Origin: Pseudomonas frederiksbergensis | GTDB lineage: Bacteria > Pseudomonadota > Gammaproteobacteria > Pseudomonadales > Pseudomonadaceae | Direction of reading: 5' to 3' | DNA length: 64,000 nucleotides | Assembly: GCF_000802155.2 (NCBI RefSeq) | Contig: NZ_JQGJ02000004.1 | Coordinates: 310,001 to 374,000, forward strand | Part shown: positions 1 to 9,115 of the stretch, piece by piece | Layout: every line of letters begins with the position of its first letter | Numbering within the stretch: position 1 is the first letter of the stretch | Program-made: the position numbers and the translations under genes | Notes under the pieces: model-generated | What the model saw: the letters and a program-made list of their open reading frames with translations, nothing else | Databases searched by the model: none | Told to the model about the DNA's origin: nothing

Positions 1-1866
1 GTCGTCGTAGCTGAATTGATACTGGCCGCCCTGGGGATCGGTGGCGCTGAGCAACTGGCGCTCATCGTTCCATTCGAACAACCAGGTCTGGCCGAGGTTG
101 TCGCTGTATCGAGTGATCTGGTGCTGACTGTTCCAGTGCCGAATGCTCACGCGTTGTAGGCTGTCGCTGATGCGGGTTACGCCGGCCTTGAGGTCGTAGT
201 CGAACTGGTAGGCGTCGCCTTCGTCGGTCCAGTGCCGGACCACGCGCCATTCCTGGTCGTCGATCAGGGCCCATTCGTAGAAGCAGTGCAGGCCGGTGGG
301 CAATTGGTGCTCGACCATCCGTTGCCCGGCGTCGTAGCGGAAGCGCCGTTGCACCTGGCCGCTGGCGTTGCGTACTTCGGCGAGGGTGTTGGCCGCGTCG
401 TAGGCGTAGCTGACCAGCACTTCCCGCGAGTGGTCGGGGTAGAGGCGTTCGATGTGGGTGACGCGTTCGCCTGCGCGGATCAGCTCGACGTGCACCAAGT
501 CGAAGGTGTCGCGCAGTCGCACCAGGTGTCCGGCATCGTCGTAGTCGAGGTGGATGCGGTTGTCGTTGCGGTCACCCAGTTGGCTCAGGCGCAGGTGCGA
601 AGGGTTCGCTGGCGAAGGTTCGAACAAGCGGTACAGGCCGTCTTCGCTTTCGATCAGCAATTGCCCGTTCGCATGGCGGCGCACGGCCAGGCCTTCGCCA
701 GCGCTGAACACAGCGCCGCCCACGGGAATGGAGCCCATGTCGATGGGCCGGCCCTGTTCGTCGGTGTAGATCAGGGTTTCGCCGCCGTCGGGGTGGGGCT
801 GGATTTGCACCTGGACTTCATAGGCGACGCTCCAGCCGGCCCCGAACAGACTGTCGCGGCGTTCGTCGCGGCTGTTGTACACGCGTTGCCAGTCGATGTG
901 CAGGATGCCGGGCAGGACGAAATCCAGGTCTTCGTCACCGCCCAGCACCTTGGCACCCGTGGCGGCGTGCACCGGGTTCGATGAACCCATGGCGGCGTTG
1001 GCGGCCGCGTTCGCCGCGCTGCTGGCGGCCATGGACACCGCGCCGCCCACCAGCATGCACGGCAACTTGCTGAAGAACTTGCCCTTGCCGCCTTTGAGCA
1101 TCAGCAACGCGGTAACCGCCAGGCCTACGCCCGGGGTCTTGCCGCTGCGGATCTCGCGCACCACCACTGATCCGCCGCCGATGGTCACGTTGGGCGAAAT
1201 CAGCCCGGCCGACACCACTGTCGCATCGCAGGTGCTGCGGTCGCCACTGCGCACGGCGGGCTGGCCGTTGATGGTGACCTTCTCCGAACCTTCGGCCATG
1301 AACTGTGGCGGCATCGGCGGGTGTTTCATGCAGATGACTAGGTCTTGCGGCTTGGGTACCGCGCCGGGTGCCGGAGTGGCGACGGTAGGACGCCACATCT
1401 GCGAGAAGAACTCCCCGGCCATGTCCAGGTAGCTGGGCTCTTCTTCAGGTTCCGGGGCCTCCAGCTCGGTGCCGGCCGGGGCGACATGGGATTCGATGGC
1501 CCCGGCGGCGCGAGCAGATGGGATGTTATTGGTAAAGGTGTCGGCGGAGCCGGTGAGAATATTCGCCTGCACCGTAGGCGGAAAGAGGGCGTTGCCGATG
1601 CCCTCGCATATATTGCTCAGCCCCTTGTCTGCCCCGGTCTTGCTCATGGCCAGGCCGACCACTGTTCCCACCACCAGTCCAAGCACGAAGCAGCCCAGGC
1701 CGCCGGTGACTACCGTAATACCCGTGGCCGCGACTACCGCGGCGGTGGCCACTGCCGTGATCGCGATGTTCGCCGCCACCTCCAGCACGCCCCCAAGGAT
1801 GTCGGCCATCATCGAGGTGTGATTCAACGCGTCGCCCAGGCGGGCCGCCCAGAGCGCATCAGACAT
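1..1866 (-). CDS. PAAR/Rhs polymorphic toxin (5' part, runs off left edge)
   Basis: The reading frame is open from the ATG at 1866 to the window edge (622 codons, no stop), so only the N-terminal part is seen. After the start MSDALWAARLGD comes a hydrophobic segment (about residues 18-70), then a PAAR-like region (about 165-215, with INGQPAVRSGD and GGGSVVVREI), a second Ala/Gly-rich hydrophobic patch, and from about residue 300 an Rhs core with repeated YD-type strands (RRFRYDAGQ, QFSYDD). PAAR-Rhs proteins of this build are normally type VI secretion cargo whose C-terminal toxin varies between strains. The toxin tip and any immunity gene lie outside the window. No EagR-type chaperone gene lies directly upstream, which is unusual for hydrophobic Rhs effectors. 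Frame and domain order are certain; T6SS export is inferred. Confidence 0.88.
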   Translation of the reverse strand, partial: MSDALWAARLGDALNHTSMMADILGGVLEVAANIAITAVATAAVVAATGITVVTGGLGCFVLGLVVGTVVGLAMSKTGADKGLSNICEGIGNALFPPTVQANILTGSADTFTNNIPSARAAGAIESHVAPAGTELEAPEPEEEPSYLDMAGEFFSQMWRPTVATPAPGAVPKPQDLVICMKHPPMPPQFMAEGSEKVTINGQPAVRSGDRSTCDATVVSAGLISPNVTIGGGSVVVREIRSGKTPGVGLAVTALLMLKGGKGKFFSKLPCMLVGGAVSMAASSAANAAANAAMGSSNPVHAATGAKVLGGDEDLDFVLPGILHIDWQRVYNSRDERRDSLFGAGWSVAYEVQVQIQPHPDGGETLIYTDEQGRPIDMGSIPVGGAVFSAGEGLAVRRHANGQLLIESEDGLYRLFEPSPANPSHLRLSQLGDRNDNRIHLDYDDAGHLVRLRDTFDLVHVELIRAGERVTHIERLYPDHSREVLVSYAYDAANTLAEVRNASGQVQRRFRYDAGQRMVEHQLPTGLHCFYEWALIDDQEWRVVRHWTDEGDAYQFDYDLKAGVTRISDSLQRVSIRHWNSQHQITRYSDNLGQTWLFEWNDERQLLSATDPQGGQYQFSYDD

Positions 1867-1918
1867 CGGTGATGCTCAGGCTGGTGCCTGTGTGCTTGAG
1901 TGGATCGATGCGTTTCAT
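1859..1918 (-). CDS. 19-codon ORF overlapping the Rhs start
   Basis: A Shine-Dalgarno-like GGGAGA precedes an ATG at 1918. The ORF reads MKRIDPLKHTGTSLSITDV and stops at TGA 1859-1861, so its stop overlaps the Rhs start codon in ATGTCTGA. Translation of the short ORF would deliver ribosomes directly to the Rhs start (coupling). It could be a leader peptide, the remnant 3' end of an upstream gene, or the original N-terminus of Rhs separated by a one-base frameshift. No homology is recognised. Confidence 0.4.
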   Translation of the reverse strand: MKRIDPLKHTGTSLSITDV

Positions 1919-1961
1919 TGCGCCTGTCTCCCTGGCGGTGAAGTGTCGGTCCGCTGTGATA

Positions 1962-2060
1962 TCAGCTTGACCAGGGGTTGAGCAATGCCACGCCGCTGCT
2001 TTTAAAATCCGTCACGTTGCCAGTTACCACGGTCAGTCCGTGGACCAATGCGGCGAAGGC
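1962..2060 (-). pseudogene. 3' remnant of a PIN-domain (VapC-like) toxin gene
   Basis: On the minus strand, 32 codons end at TGA 1962-1964 and read AFAALVHGLTVVTGNVTDF, then KSSGVALLNPWSS. The pattern hGLTVVTxNxxDF followed by G(V)xLLNPW is the typical C-terminal end of VapC-type PIN ribonucleases, which carry the last acidic residue of the active site. A TAG at 2061-2063 closes the frame upstream, and the cco terminator begins at 2068, so the rest of the gene and any VapB antitoxin are missing. This looks like a scar of a rearrangement at the edge of the Rhs locus. Confidence 0.7.
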
Positions 2061-2067
2061 CTATGAA

Positions 2068-2100
2068 AAAGGCCCCGCCAATCGGATTGGCGGGGCCTTT
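2068..2100 (-). terminator. Rho-independent terminator of ccoNOQP-1
   Basis: A perfect 15-base inverted repeat (AAAGGCCCCGCCAAT at 2068-2082 and its complement at 2086-2100) with a 3-base loop lies just after the ccoP1 stop. On the minus strand it is followed by a run of Ts. Confidence 0.9.
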
Positions 2101-2119
2101 CGTGTAGCAGGGACTGGCC

Positions 2120-3103
2120 TTACTGAGCGTCAGCGGCCGGAGCCTTTTCGCCGTGGGACAGGCTGTAGACGTAGGCGGCCAACAGGTGCACCTTGTCGTT
2201 GCCTTGCAGATCGGCCTGGGCCGGCATCTGGCCTTGGCGACCGTAGCGGATGGTCTGCTGCAGTTGCGCGAAGCTCGAACCGTAGATGAAACCGGCCGGG
2301 TGCGTCAGGTCGGGAGCGCCCATGGCAGGCGTGCCTTTGCCGGCTGGACCGTGGCAAGCCACGCAGTTGGCTGCGAACAGCTTCTGGCCGTTGGCCGGAT
2401 CGGCCTTGGCGCCTTCCGGCAGTTTGCGACCGTGTAGGCTGGTCACCACATAGGCGGCCACGTCGGCGACGCCTTGTTCGCCAACCACGGCAGCCCAGCC
2501 CGGCATGACGGCATGCCGACCGCCCATGATGGTGGTCTTGATGGTTTCCGGCTCGCCACCCCAGCGCCAGTCGGCGTCGGTCAGGTTCGGGAAGCCGTAG
2601 GCACCCTTGGCGTCGGAACCGTGGCAGACCGAGCAGTTGGAGGCGAACAGGCGGCCACCCATTTTCAGGGCTTGCGGATCCTTGGCGACTTCTTCGATCG
2701 GCATGGAAGCGAACTTGGCGAAGATCGGGCCGAACTTGGCATCCGAACGGGCCATTTCCTTTTCCCACTCGTGCACACCGGTCCAGCCGGTCTGGCCGTT
2801 GGCGAAGGCGGTCTGCTTTTCGGTGTCCAGGTAGTTATAGCCTGGCAGCAGGCCTTTCCAGTTGCCCAGGCCAGGGTAGAGCACCAAGTAGCCGAGGGCG
2901 AAAATGATGGTGCCCACGAACAGCATGAACCACCATTTCGGCAGGGGGTTGTCGTACTCCTCGATCCCGTCGAAGGAGTGGCCAACCGTTTCCTCGGTGG
3001 CTTCGCTGCGCTGGCCCTTGCGGGTCGACAGCAGCAGCCAGGTCAGGGCGAAGATCGTTCCCAGGCTGAGGACTGTGACGTACAGACTCCAGAACGTAGT
3101 CAT
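2120..3103 (-). CDS. ccoP1: cbb3-type cytochrome c oxidase subunit III, CcoP (operon 1)
   Basis: Membrane-anchored dihaem cytochrome c (327 aa) that passes electrons to the CcoO/CcoN core of the high-affinity cbb3 oxidase. Two N-terminal membrane helices (about 5-27 and 56-77) flank a short cytoplasmic loop containing [15 protein letters not shown]. Two periplasmic cytochrome c domains follow, with haem motifs CSVCH (157-161) and CVACH (247-251). The start overlaps the ccoQ1 stop by 4 bases (ATGA), so translation is coupled. The linker before the first haem domain is about 14 residues longer than in the second copy at 5824-6777. Confidence 0.97.
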   Translation of the reverse strand: MTTFWSLYVTVLSLGTIFALTWLLLSTRKGQRSEATEETVGHSFDGIEEYDNPLPKWWFMLFVGTIIFALGYLVLYPGLGNWKGLLPGYNYLDTEKQTAFANGQTGWTGVHEWEKEMARSDAKFGPIFAKFASMPIEEVAKDPQALKMGGRLFASNCSVCHGSDAKGAYGFPNLTDADWRWGGEPETIKTTIMGGRHAVMPGWAAVVGEQGVADVAAYVVTSLHGRKLPEGAKADPANGQKLFAANCVACHGPAGKGTPAMGAPDLTHPAGFIYGSSFAQLQQTIRYGRQGQMPAQADLQGNDKVHLLAAYVYSLSHGEKAPAADAQ

Positions 3104-3294
3104 TCTTTGTTACTCCTAGAAGCTTGCTCGACGTGCTTGATGGCTTCGGGATCATCCGCGAACGGCAGCAAGGTCGCGTCGTCAAACTCCGACTTGCGCT
3201 TGGGGCTGAACACCCAAAGGGCCAGGCCAATAAAGGCCACCATCACGACGACGGTGCCCAAGCCACGAATCATCCCGATATCCATCCAGATCAC
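3100..3294 (-). CDS. ccoQ1: cbb3 oxidase small subunit CcoQ (operon 1)
   Basis: A 64-residue single-span membrane protein ([20 protein letters not shown], then a basic FSPKRK stop-transfer). CcoQ stabilises the association of CcoP with the CcoNO core and is not catalytic. It overlaps ccoO1 upstream and ccoP1 downstream by 4 bases each, fixing its place in the translationally coupled ccoNOQP chain. The N-terminal MIW could be bypassed by the internal Met at residue 4, the more usual CcoQ start. Confidence 0.93.
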   Translation of the reverse strand: MIWMDIGMIRGLGTVVVMVAFIGLALWVFSPKRKSEFDDATLLPFADDPEAIKHVEQASRSNKE

Positions 3295-3899
3295 CGTTTG
3301 CTTTTGATGATGGTGCCCAGGCCTTGCAGATAGGCCACCAGCGCGTCCATTTCAGTCTTGCCCTTGACGGCATCCCGGGCACCGGCGATGTCTTCGTCGG
3401 TGTAGGGAACGCCCAGGGAGCGCAGGACTTCCATTTTCTTGGCGGTGTCTTTGCCGTCGAGCTTGTTTTCTACGAGGAACGGGTAGGCCGGCATTTTCGA
3501 CTCAGGCACGACGTTGCGCGGGTTGTACAAGTGCGCACGCTGCCAGTCGTCGGAGTAGCGGCCGCCAACACGGGCCAGGTCCGGACCGGTACGCTTGGAA
3601 CCCCACAGGAACGGATGGTCCCAGACGCTTTCGCCGGCGACCGAGTAGTGGCCGTAGCGTTCGGTCTCGGCGCGGAACGGACGGATCATCTGCGAGTGGC
3701 AGCCGACACAACCGTTGGCGATGTAGACGTCGCGCCCTTCCAGTTCAAGGGCGGTGCGTGGCTTCATGCCTTCGACCGGCTTGTTGGTCACGTCCTGGAA
3801 GAACAGCGGAACGATCTGGGTCAGGCCGCCGATGCTCACGGCGATGACCATGAAGAAGGCCAGCAGGCCGATATTCTTCTCTACTGCTTCGTGCTTCAT
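3291..3899 (-). CDS. ccoO1: cbb3-type cytochrome c oxidase subunit II, CcoO (operon 1)
   Basis: Monohaem cytochrome c subunit (202 aa) of the cbb3 oxidase, anchored by one N-terminal helix (about 10-32). It has the haem motif CVGCHSQ (C64, C67, H68) and a distal Met in the conserved SKMPAYPFL segment. It relays electrons from CcoP to the haem b of CcoN on the periplasmic side. Its ATG overlaps the ccoN1 stop (TGATG), and its stop overlaps ccoQ1 by 4 bases. It is nearly identical in length and motif positions to CcoO2 at 6978-7586. Confidence 0.97.
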   Translation of the reverse strand: MKHEAVEKNIGLLAFFMVIAVSIGGLTQIVPLFFQDVTNKPVEGMKPRTALELEGRDVYIANGCVGCHSQMIRPFRAETERYGHYSVAGESVWDHPFLWGSKRTGPDLARVGGRYSDDWQRAHLYNPRNVVPESKMPAYPFLVENKLDGKDTAKKMEVLRSLGVPYTDEDIAGARDAVKGKTEMDALVAYLQGLGTIIKSKR

Positions 3900-5341
3900 C
3901 AGTGAGCTCCAACTACGGCGATCTTGGCGGCGGCTTCAGCTTCAGCCGGGTCAGAGGCACGAACGGTGCGATACACGTTGTAGGCCATGAGCAGCATGCC
4001 GCTGGCGAAGAACGCGCCGCCCAGGGCACGGACAATGAAGCCCGGGTGGCTGGCTTGCAGCGCTTCGACGAACGAGTAGGTGAGGGTGCCGTCGTCGTTG
4101 ATGGCGCGCCACATCAGGCCCTGGGTGATGCCGTTGACCCACATCGAGGCGATGTAGAGCACGGTGCCGATGGTCGCGAGCCAGAAGTGCGCGTTGATCA
4201 GGCCGGTGCTGTGCATCTGCGTACGGCCGAACAGTTTCGGGATCATGTGGTAGATGGCGCCGATGGAAATCATCGCGACCCAGCCGAGTGCACCGGCGTG
4301 TACGTGGCCGATGGTCCAGTCGGTGTAGTGGCTCAGGGAGTTGACGGTCTTGATGGCCATCATCGGGCCTTCGAAGGTCGACATGCCATAGAACGCCAGC
4401 GATACCACAAGGAAGCGCAGGATCGGGTCGGTGCGCAGCTTATGCCAGGCGCCCGACAGGGTCATCATGCCGTTGATCATGCCGCCCCAGCTTGGCGCCA
4501 GCAGGATGATCGACATCGCCATGCCCAGCGACTGTGCCCAGTCCGGCAACGCGGTGTAGTGCAGGTGGTGCGGACCGGCCCAGATGTACAGGGTGATCAA
4601 CGCCCAGAAGTGCACGATGGACAGGCGATAGGAATAGATCGGACGCTCGGCCTGTTTCGGCACGAAGTAGTACATCATCCCCAAAAAGCCGGTGGTCAGG
4701 AAGAAACCCACGGCGTTGTGGCCGTACCACCACTGGATCATCGCATCGGTCGCGCCCGAATAGGCCGAGTACGACTTGAAGAAGCTGACCGGCAGGGACG
4801 CGTGGTTGACGATGTGCAACATGGCGGTCACGACGATGAAAGCACCGTAGAACCAGTTACCGACGTAGATGTGCTTGGTCTTGCGCTTGACGATCGTGCC
4901 AAAGAACACCAAACCGTAGGTCACCCAGACGATCGCCAGCAGGATAGCCAGGGGCCATTCCAGTTCCGCGTATTCCTTGGTGGTGGTGAAACCCATTGGC
5001 AAGGTCACGATCGCGCCGACGATCACCGCTTGCCAACCCCAGAAGGTGAAGGCGGCGAGGCTGTCGGAAATCAGTCGCGTCTGGCAGGTTCGCTGCACGA
5101 CATAGTAAGAAGTGGCAAACAACGCACAACCACCGAAGGCGAAGATCACCAGGTTGGTGTGCAGCGGGCGCAGGCGTCCAAATGTCGTCCATGGCAGATC
5201 GAAGTTCAACTCCGGCCAGACCAGTTGCGAGGCGATGAAGACACCGAGCCCCATGCCAAGGATCCCCCAGACCACCGTCATGATGGCGAACTGGCGGACT
5301 ACCTTATAGTTATAAGCAGTCGGACTGATTGCTGTGCTCAT
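3899..5341 (-). CDS. ccoN1: cbb3-type cytochrome c oxidase catalytic subunit I, CcoN (operon 1)
   Basis: Catalytic haem-copper subunit (480 aa, 12 or more membrane helices) that reduces O2 at the haem b3-CuB site. Visible metal ligands are H61 (low-spin haem side), H208 in [12 protein letters not shown]258/H259 in [13 protein letters not shown] (CuB set) and H346/H348 in [10 protein letters not shown] (haems). It is the first gene of the ccoNOQP-1 operon. An FNR-like site lies about 85 bases upstream of the start. It is a close paralogue of CcoN2 at 7597-9021, differing mainly at the N-terminus and in the loop around 95-150. Confidence 0.97.
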   Translation of the reverse strand: MSTAISPTAYNYKVVRQFAIMTVVWGILGMGLGVFIASQLVWPELNFDLPWTTFGRLRPLHTNLVIFAFGGCALFATSYYVVQRTCQTRLISDSLAAFTFWGWQAVIVGAIVTLPMGFTTTKEYAELEWPLAILLAIVWVTYGLVFFGTIVKRKTKHIYVGNWFYGAFIVVTAMLHIVNHASLPVSFFKSYSAYSGATDAMIQWWYGHNAVGFFLTTGFLGMMYYFVPKQAERPIYSYRLSIVHFWALITLYIWAGPHHLHYTALPDWAQSLGMAMSIILLAPSWGGMINGMMTLSGAWHKLRTDPILRFLVVSLAFYGMSTFEGPMMAIKTVNSLSHYTDWTIGHVHAGALGWVAMISIGAIYHMIPKLFGRTQMHSTGLINAHFWLATIGTVLYIASMWVNGITQGLMWRAINDDGTLTYSFVEALQASHPGFIVRALGGAFFASGMLLMAYNVYRTVRASDPAEAEAAAKIAVVGAH

Positions 5342-5425
5342 TCTAAGGTTCCACGGTTTGGGTGTTTTATTAGGATAAAAATCGGTCGCAAGTATGGAGA
5401 AAGCGGGGGGTCATTGCAACGCGCC

Positions 5426-5439
5426 ATGACCTGGGTCAA
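5426..5439 (-). promoter_or_regulatory. Candidate Anr/FNR-type site upstream of ccoN1
   Basis: Minus strand TTGACCCAGGTCAT has the TTGAY-N4-RTCAA layout of Anr/Dnr sites, with one strong half and one weaker half (final A replaced by T). It lies about 85 bases before the ccoN1 start. It is degenerate, so Anr control of operon 1 is uncertain. Confidence 0.4.
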
Positions 5440-5780
5440 TGCTTTCCAAAGCTGATTCTGCGGCCTTTCCATGTTCTGTGTAGGGACAAAATTGGCCCAC
5501 GGCAAAATGTCGCGACAAAGGAAGGAGGCGAGGGGGTCAGGTCGGTTGTAACGGGGTGTGTTCAAACATGGCGTTCGGGGGATGCCAGGCAACTGTCGCA
5601 ATAGCCGGTATTCACCTGCGTTTGCGGCCTTTTGAACGAACGATTGTCGAACGCATCGGGTCGGATCGACCTGAAACCGGCAGTCGCCAGTGCACGCAAA
5701 GGCAAGCTTAGACCCGATTCCAGAGAACCGAAAGGAAGACTATGGGAGGGGTGCGACAATGCGTCGCGCAGGGGTACGAA

Positions 5781-5808
5781 ACAGCCGCTTGCGGATGAAA
5801 GCGGCTGT
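5781..5808 (-). terminator. Terminator of ccoNOQP-2
   Basis: Inverted repeat ACAGCCGCTT (5781-5790) and AAGCGGCTGT (5799-5808) with an 8-base loop, 15 bases after the ccoP2 stop. The T-run on the minus strand is short. Confidence 0.6.
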
Positions 5809-5823
5809 TCGTGTGGTCAGGAT

Positions 5824-6777
5824 TTATTCGCTTTTGTTTTCGGCTTGCAGGCGCTCGGTACCGGCGCCGTGGGACAGGCTGTAGACGTAAGCGGCGAGCA
5901 GTTGCACCTTGTCATTGCCGAGCAGTTCATTCTGCGCAGGCATATGGCCCTGGCGGCCATGGCGAATGGTCTGTTGCAGTTGGGCCAGACTGGTGCCATA
6001 GATGAAGCCGGCCGGTTGCGTCAGGTTTGGCGCGCCCATGGCTTCGGTGCCCTGGCCGTTGGCACCGTGGCAGGCGACGCAAGTGGCGTTGAACGCTTGC
6101 TGGCCGGCTTGCAGGTCGGCACCGCTGTCGGCAGGCAAGGGCAGGCCGGCCAGATCGTGACGTACATAGGCCGCAACGTTCTTGACCCCGGCGTCTCCCA
6201 GCACTTCGCCCCAGGCCGGCATCGCCGCCATGCGACCCCCCATGATGGTCGCCTTGATGGTCTCGGCATTACCGCCCCAGCGCCAGGTGCTGTCAGCCAG
6301 GTTCGGGAAGCCGAAGGCGCCCTTGGCGTCCGAGCCATGGCAGACCGAGCAGTTGGATGCGAACAAGCGGCTGCCCATTTTCAAGGCCTGCGGATCCTTG
6401 GCGACTTCTTCCACCGGCATCGCCGAGAACTTGGCGAAGATCGGCCCGAACCTGGCGTCGGCCTTGGCCATTTCCTTTTCCCATTCGTGGGCGCCGGTCC
6501 AACCATTTTCATAGCCGGGCAGGATCCCTTTCCAGTTGCCCAGGCCTGGGTAGAGGACCAGGTAGCCGACAGAAAATACCAGGGTGCCGGCAAACAGCAG
6601 GAACCACCATTGTGGCAGCGGGTTGTCGTATTCCTCGATGCCATCGAAGCTGTGGCCCATGGTCTGGTCGACGCTACCCTTGGTCTCGCCCTTGCGGGTG
6701 CCGATCAGCAGCCAGGTCAGGCCGATGAGGCTGCCAATGGTCAGTACGCAGATCCACGTACTCCAGAAAGTGGTCAT
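5824..6777 (-). CDS. ccoP2: cbb3-type cytochrome c oxidase subunit III, CcoP (operon 2)
   Basis: Second CcoP (317 aa). Same plan as CcoP1: two membrane helices (about 5-27 and 56-77), then two cytochrome c domains with CSVCH (143-147) and CVACH (233-237). The linker after [11 protein letters not shown] is shortened (YENGWTG instead of a stretch rich in polar residues), which places the first haem domain about 14 residues closer to the membrane. The start overlaps ccoQ2 by 4 bases. It is the last gene of ccoNOQP-2, followed by a hairpin. Confidence 0.97.
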   Translation of the reverse strand: MTTFWSTWICVLTIGSLIGLTWLLIGTRKGETKGSVDQTMGHSFDGIEEYDNPLPQWWFLLFAGTLVFSVGYLVLYPGLGNWKGILPGYENGWTGAHEWEKEMAKADARFGPIFAKFSAMPVEEVAKDPQALKMGSRLFASNCSVCHGSDAKGAFGFPNLADSTWRWGGNAETIKATIMGGRMAAMPAWGEVLGDAGVKNVAAYVRHDLAGLPLPADSGADLQAGQQAFNATCVACHGANGQGTEAMGAPNLTQPAGFIYGTSLAQLQQTIRHGRQGHMPAQNELLGNDKVQLLAAYVYSLSHGAGTERLQAENKSE

Positions 6778-6974
6778 GGCCGGGTACTCCTTGGTGCAGG
6801 GTCTTGGGGGGTCATGTCAGCAGGCGGTTCGTCGGCGAACGGCAGCAGGCGTGCCTGGGCGAATTCCGGGCCGCGCTTGCTGCTGAACACCCACAGGACC
6901 AAGCCGATGAAGGCGATGAACACCACGACGGTGCCCAGGCCGCGGATCATTCCAGTACTCATTTCAAACACCAT
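6774..6974 (-). CDS. ccoQ2: cbb3 oxidase small subunit CcoQ (operon 2)
   Basis: A 66-residue single-helix protein ([20 protein letters not shown], then FSSKRG). It accompanies the second oxidase. The first ATG (6974) has GAGGTGA a few bases upstream and gives an N-terminal MVFE extension; the ATG at 6962 would match the usual CcoQ start. It overlaps ccoP2 by 4 bases and follows ccoO2 after 3 bases. Confidence 0.92.
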   Translation of the reverse strand: MVFEMSTGMIRGLGTVVVFIAFIGLVLWVFSSKRGPEFAQARLLPFADEPPADMTPQDPAPRSTRP

Positions 6975-6977
6975 GGC

Positions 6978-7586
6978 TCACCTCTTGCTCTTGATGGCAG
7001 TGCCGAGCACTTGCAGGTAGGCCACCAGCGCGTCCATTTCGGTCTTGCCCTTGAGCGAGGCCACGCTGCCCGCGATATCGTCATCGGTGTACGGCACGCC
7101 GAGGGTGCGCATGGCGCGCAGCTTGCCTTCGGTGTGGCTGCTGTCGACCGCTTGGGTGACCAACCATGGGTAGGCCGGCATTTTCGACTCGGGCACGACG
7201 TTGCGCGGGTTGTACAAGTGGGCGCGGTGCCAGTCATCGGAGTAGCGCGCGCCGACGCGGGCCAGATCCGGGCCGGTGCGCTTGGAGCCCCACAGGAACG
7301 GGTGATCCCAGACGCTTTCACCGGCCACCGAGTAGTGGCCATAACGTTCGGTCTCGGCGCGAAACGGACGGATCATCTGCGAGTGGCAGCCGACGCAGCC
7401 TTCACGGATGTAGATGTCGCGGCCTTCCAATTGCAGGGCGGTGTAGGGCTTCATGCCATCCACCGGCTTGTTGGTCACGTCCTGGAAGAACAGCGGCACG
7501 ATCTGGGTCAGGCCGCCGATGCTCACGGCCAGGACCATCAACAGCATCAGCAGGCCGACGTTTTTTTCGATTGTTTCGTGTTTCAT
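6978..7586 (-). CDS. ccoO2: cbb3-type cytochrome c oxidase subunit II, CcoO (operon 2)
   Basis: Monohaem membrane cytochrome c (202 aa) with one N-terminal helix and the haem motif CVGCHSQ (C64, C67, H68), matching CcoO1 residue for residue at the key sites. It relays electrons within the second cbb3 enzyme. It lies 10 bases downstream of ccoN2 with a GGAG-type ribosome binding site (GGAGTCCGCC) before the ATG, whereas operon 1 uses a TGATG overlap at the same junction. Confidence 0.97.
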   Translation of the reverse strand: MKHETIEKNVGLLMLLMVLAVSIGGLTQIVPLFFQDVTNKPVDGMKPYTALQLEGRDIYIREGCVGCHSQMIRPFRAETERYGHYSVAGESVWDHPFLWGSKRTGPDLARVGARYSDDWHRAHLYNPRNVVPESKMPAYPWLVTQAVDSSHTEGKLRAMRTLGVPYTDDDIAGSVASLKGKTEMDALVAYLQVLGTAIKSKR

Positions 7587-7596
7587 GGCGGACTCC

Positions 7597-9021
7597 TCAG
7601 GCCATCTGCGCGGCAGCGGCGGCTTCGGCAGGCTGGTAGGCCCGCACGGTGCGCCAGGTGTTGTAGGCCATCAGCAGCATGCCGAGGAGGAAAATCGCCC
7701 CACCCGCCAGCCGCACGATGAAGCCAGGGTGGCTGGCCACCAGGGTTTCGACGAAGGAGTAAGTGAGCGTGCCGTCCTCGTTCACTGCACGCCACATCAG
7801 GCCCTGGGCGATGCCGTTGACCCACATCGAGGCGATGTAGAGCACGGTGCCGATGGTCGCGAGCCAGAAATGCGCGTTGATCAGGCCGATGCTGTGCATC
7901 TGCGTGCGACCGAAGACCTTCGGAATCATGTGGTACAGCGCACCGATGGAAATCATCGCCACCCAGCCGAGCGCGCCGGCGTGTACGTGGCCGATGGTCC
8001 AGTCGGTGTAGTGGGAGAGGGCGTTGACGGTCTTGATCGCCATCATCGGACCTTCGAAGGTCGACATGCCGTAGAACGCCAGGGACACCACCAGGAACCG
8101 CAGGATCGGGTCGCTGCGCAACTTATGCCAGGCGCCCGAGAGGGTCATCATGCCGTTGATCATGCCGCCCCAGCTCGGCGCCAGCAGGATCAGCGACATC
8201 ACCATGCCCAACGACTGCGCCCAATCCGGCAGCGCGGTGTAGTGCAGGTGGTGCGGGCCGGCCCAGATGTACAGGGTGATCAGTGCCCAGAAGTGCACGA
8301 TGGACAGGCGATAGGAATACACCGGACGTTCGGCCTGTTTCGGCACGAAGTAATACATCATCCCCAGGAAGCCTGCGGTGAGGAAGAAGCCCACGGCGTT
8401 ATGACCGTACCACCATTGCACCATCGCATCCGTGGCCCCGGCGTACACCGAGTAGGATTTGGTGAAGCTCACCGGCAGTTCCAGGTTGTTGACGATGTGC
8501 AGGATCGCCACGGTCAGGATGAACCCGCCGAAGAACCAGTTACCGACGTAGATGTGCTTGGTGTTGCGCTTGGCCACGGTGCCGAAGAACACGATGGCGT
8601 AGGCCACCCAGACGATGGTGATCAGGATGTCGATCGGCCATTCCAGTTCGGCGTACTCCTTGGAACTGGTGTAGCCCAGCGGCAGGCTGATGGCCGCCAG
8701 CAGGATCACCAGTTGCCAGCCCCAGAAGCAGAACGCGGCGAGTTTCGGCGCAAACAGCTGGGTCTGGCAGGTGCGTTGCACCGAGTAGAACGAACTGGCG
8801 AACAGGGCGCAGCCACCGAAGGCGAAGATCACCGCGTTGGTGTGCAGCGGACGCAGGCGGCCGAAGCTGGTCCAGGGCAAATCGAAATTGAGCTGTGGCC
8901 AGACCAATTGGGCGGCGAGAAAAACCCCGAGCCCCATGCCGACGATGCCCCACACCACCGTCATAATGGCGAATTGGCGGACCACCTTGTAGTTGTAGGC
9001 GGTACTGATAGAAGTGTTCAT
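7597..9021 (-). CDS. ccoN2: cbb3-type cytochrome c oxidase catalytic subunit I, CcoN (operon 2)
   Basis: Catalytic subunit (474 aa) of the second cbb3 oxidase. It keeps the ligand set: H60, H207 in [12 protein letters not shown]257/H258 in [13 protein letters not shown] and the [10 protein letters not shown] pair. It heads operon ccoN2-O2-Q2-P2 and lies directly upstream of, and in the same direction as, ccoNOQP-1, so the two operons are a tandem duplication. In P. aeruginosa the equivalent upstream operon is the one induced by Anr at low oxygen; here a good Anr box lies 120 bases before the start. Confidence 0.97.
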   Translation of the reverse strand: MNTSISTAYNYKVVRQFAIMTVVWGIVGMGLGVFLAAQLVWPQLNFDLPWTSFGRLRPLHTNAVIFAFGGCALFASSFYSVQRTCQTQLFAPKLAAFCFWGWQLVILLAAISLPLGYTSSKEYAELEWPIDILITIVWVAYAIVFFGTVAKRNTKHIYVGNWFFGGFILTVAILHIVNNLELPVSFTKSYSVYAGATDAMVQWWYGHNAVGFFLTAGFLGMMYYFVPKQAERPVYSYRLSIVHFWALITLYIWAGPHHLHYTALPDWAQSLGMVMSLILLAPSWGGMINGMMTLSGAWHKLRSDPILRFLVVSLAFYGMSTFEGPMMAIKTVNALSHYTDWTIGHVHAGALGWVAMISIGALYHMIPKVFGRTQMHSIGLINAHFWLATIGTVLYIASMWVNGIAQGLMWRAVNEDGTLTYSFVETLVASHPGFIVRLAGGAIFLLGMLLMAYNTWRTVRAYQPAEAAAAAQMA

Positions 9022-9115
9022 GGTTCCCCATCCACGGTTCAGCCGAAGTAGCGCCTGCGCAAGGCAGTGCGGCGTCTTCGCCTGGAGTTATAGGCAGACT
9101 AAAAGCGAGGCAAGC

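Larger units (their letters stand above)
5342..5823. other. Intergenic region between the two cco operons
   Basis: About 480 bases without a credible gene. It contains the ccoNOQP-1 promoter region with an FNR-like site (5426-5439) and, at its right end, the hairpin terminating ccoNOQP-2 (5781-5808). Short open frames crossing it lack ribosome binding sites and recognisable motifs. Confidence 0.7.

Noticed and set aside
3902..5455. Long plus-strand open frame (517 codons) opposite ccoN1
   Set aside because: It mirrors the GC-rich coding strand of ccoN1, has no domain and no ribosome site, and a sister frame lies opposite ccoN2 (7453-9051), as expected from codon bias.
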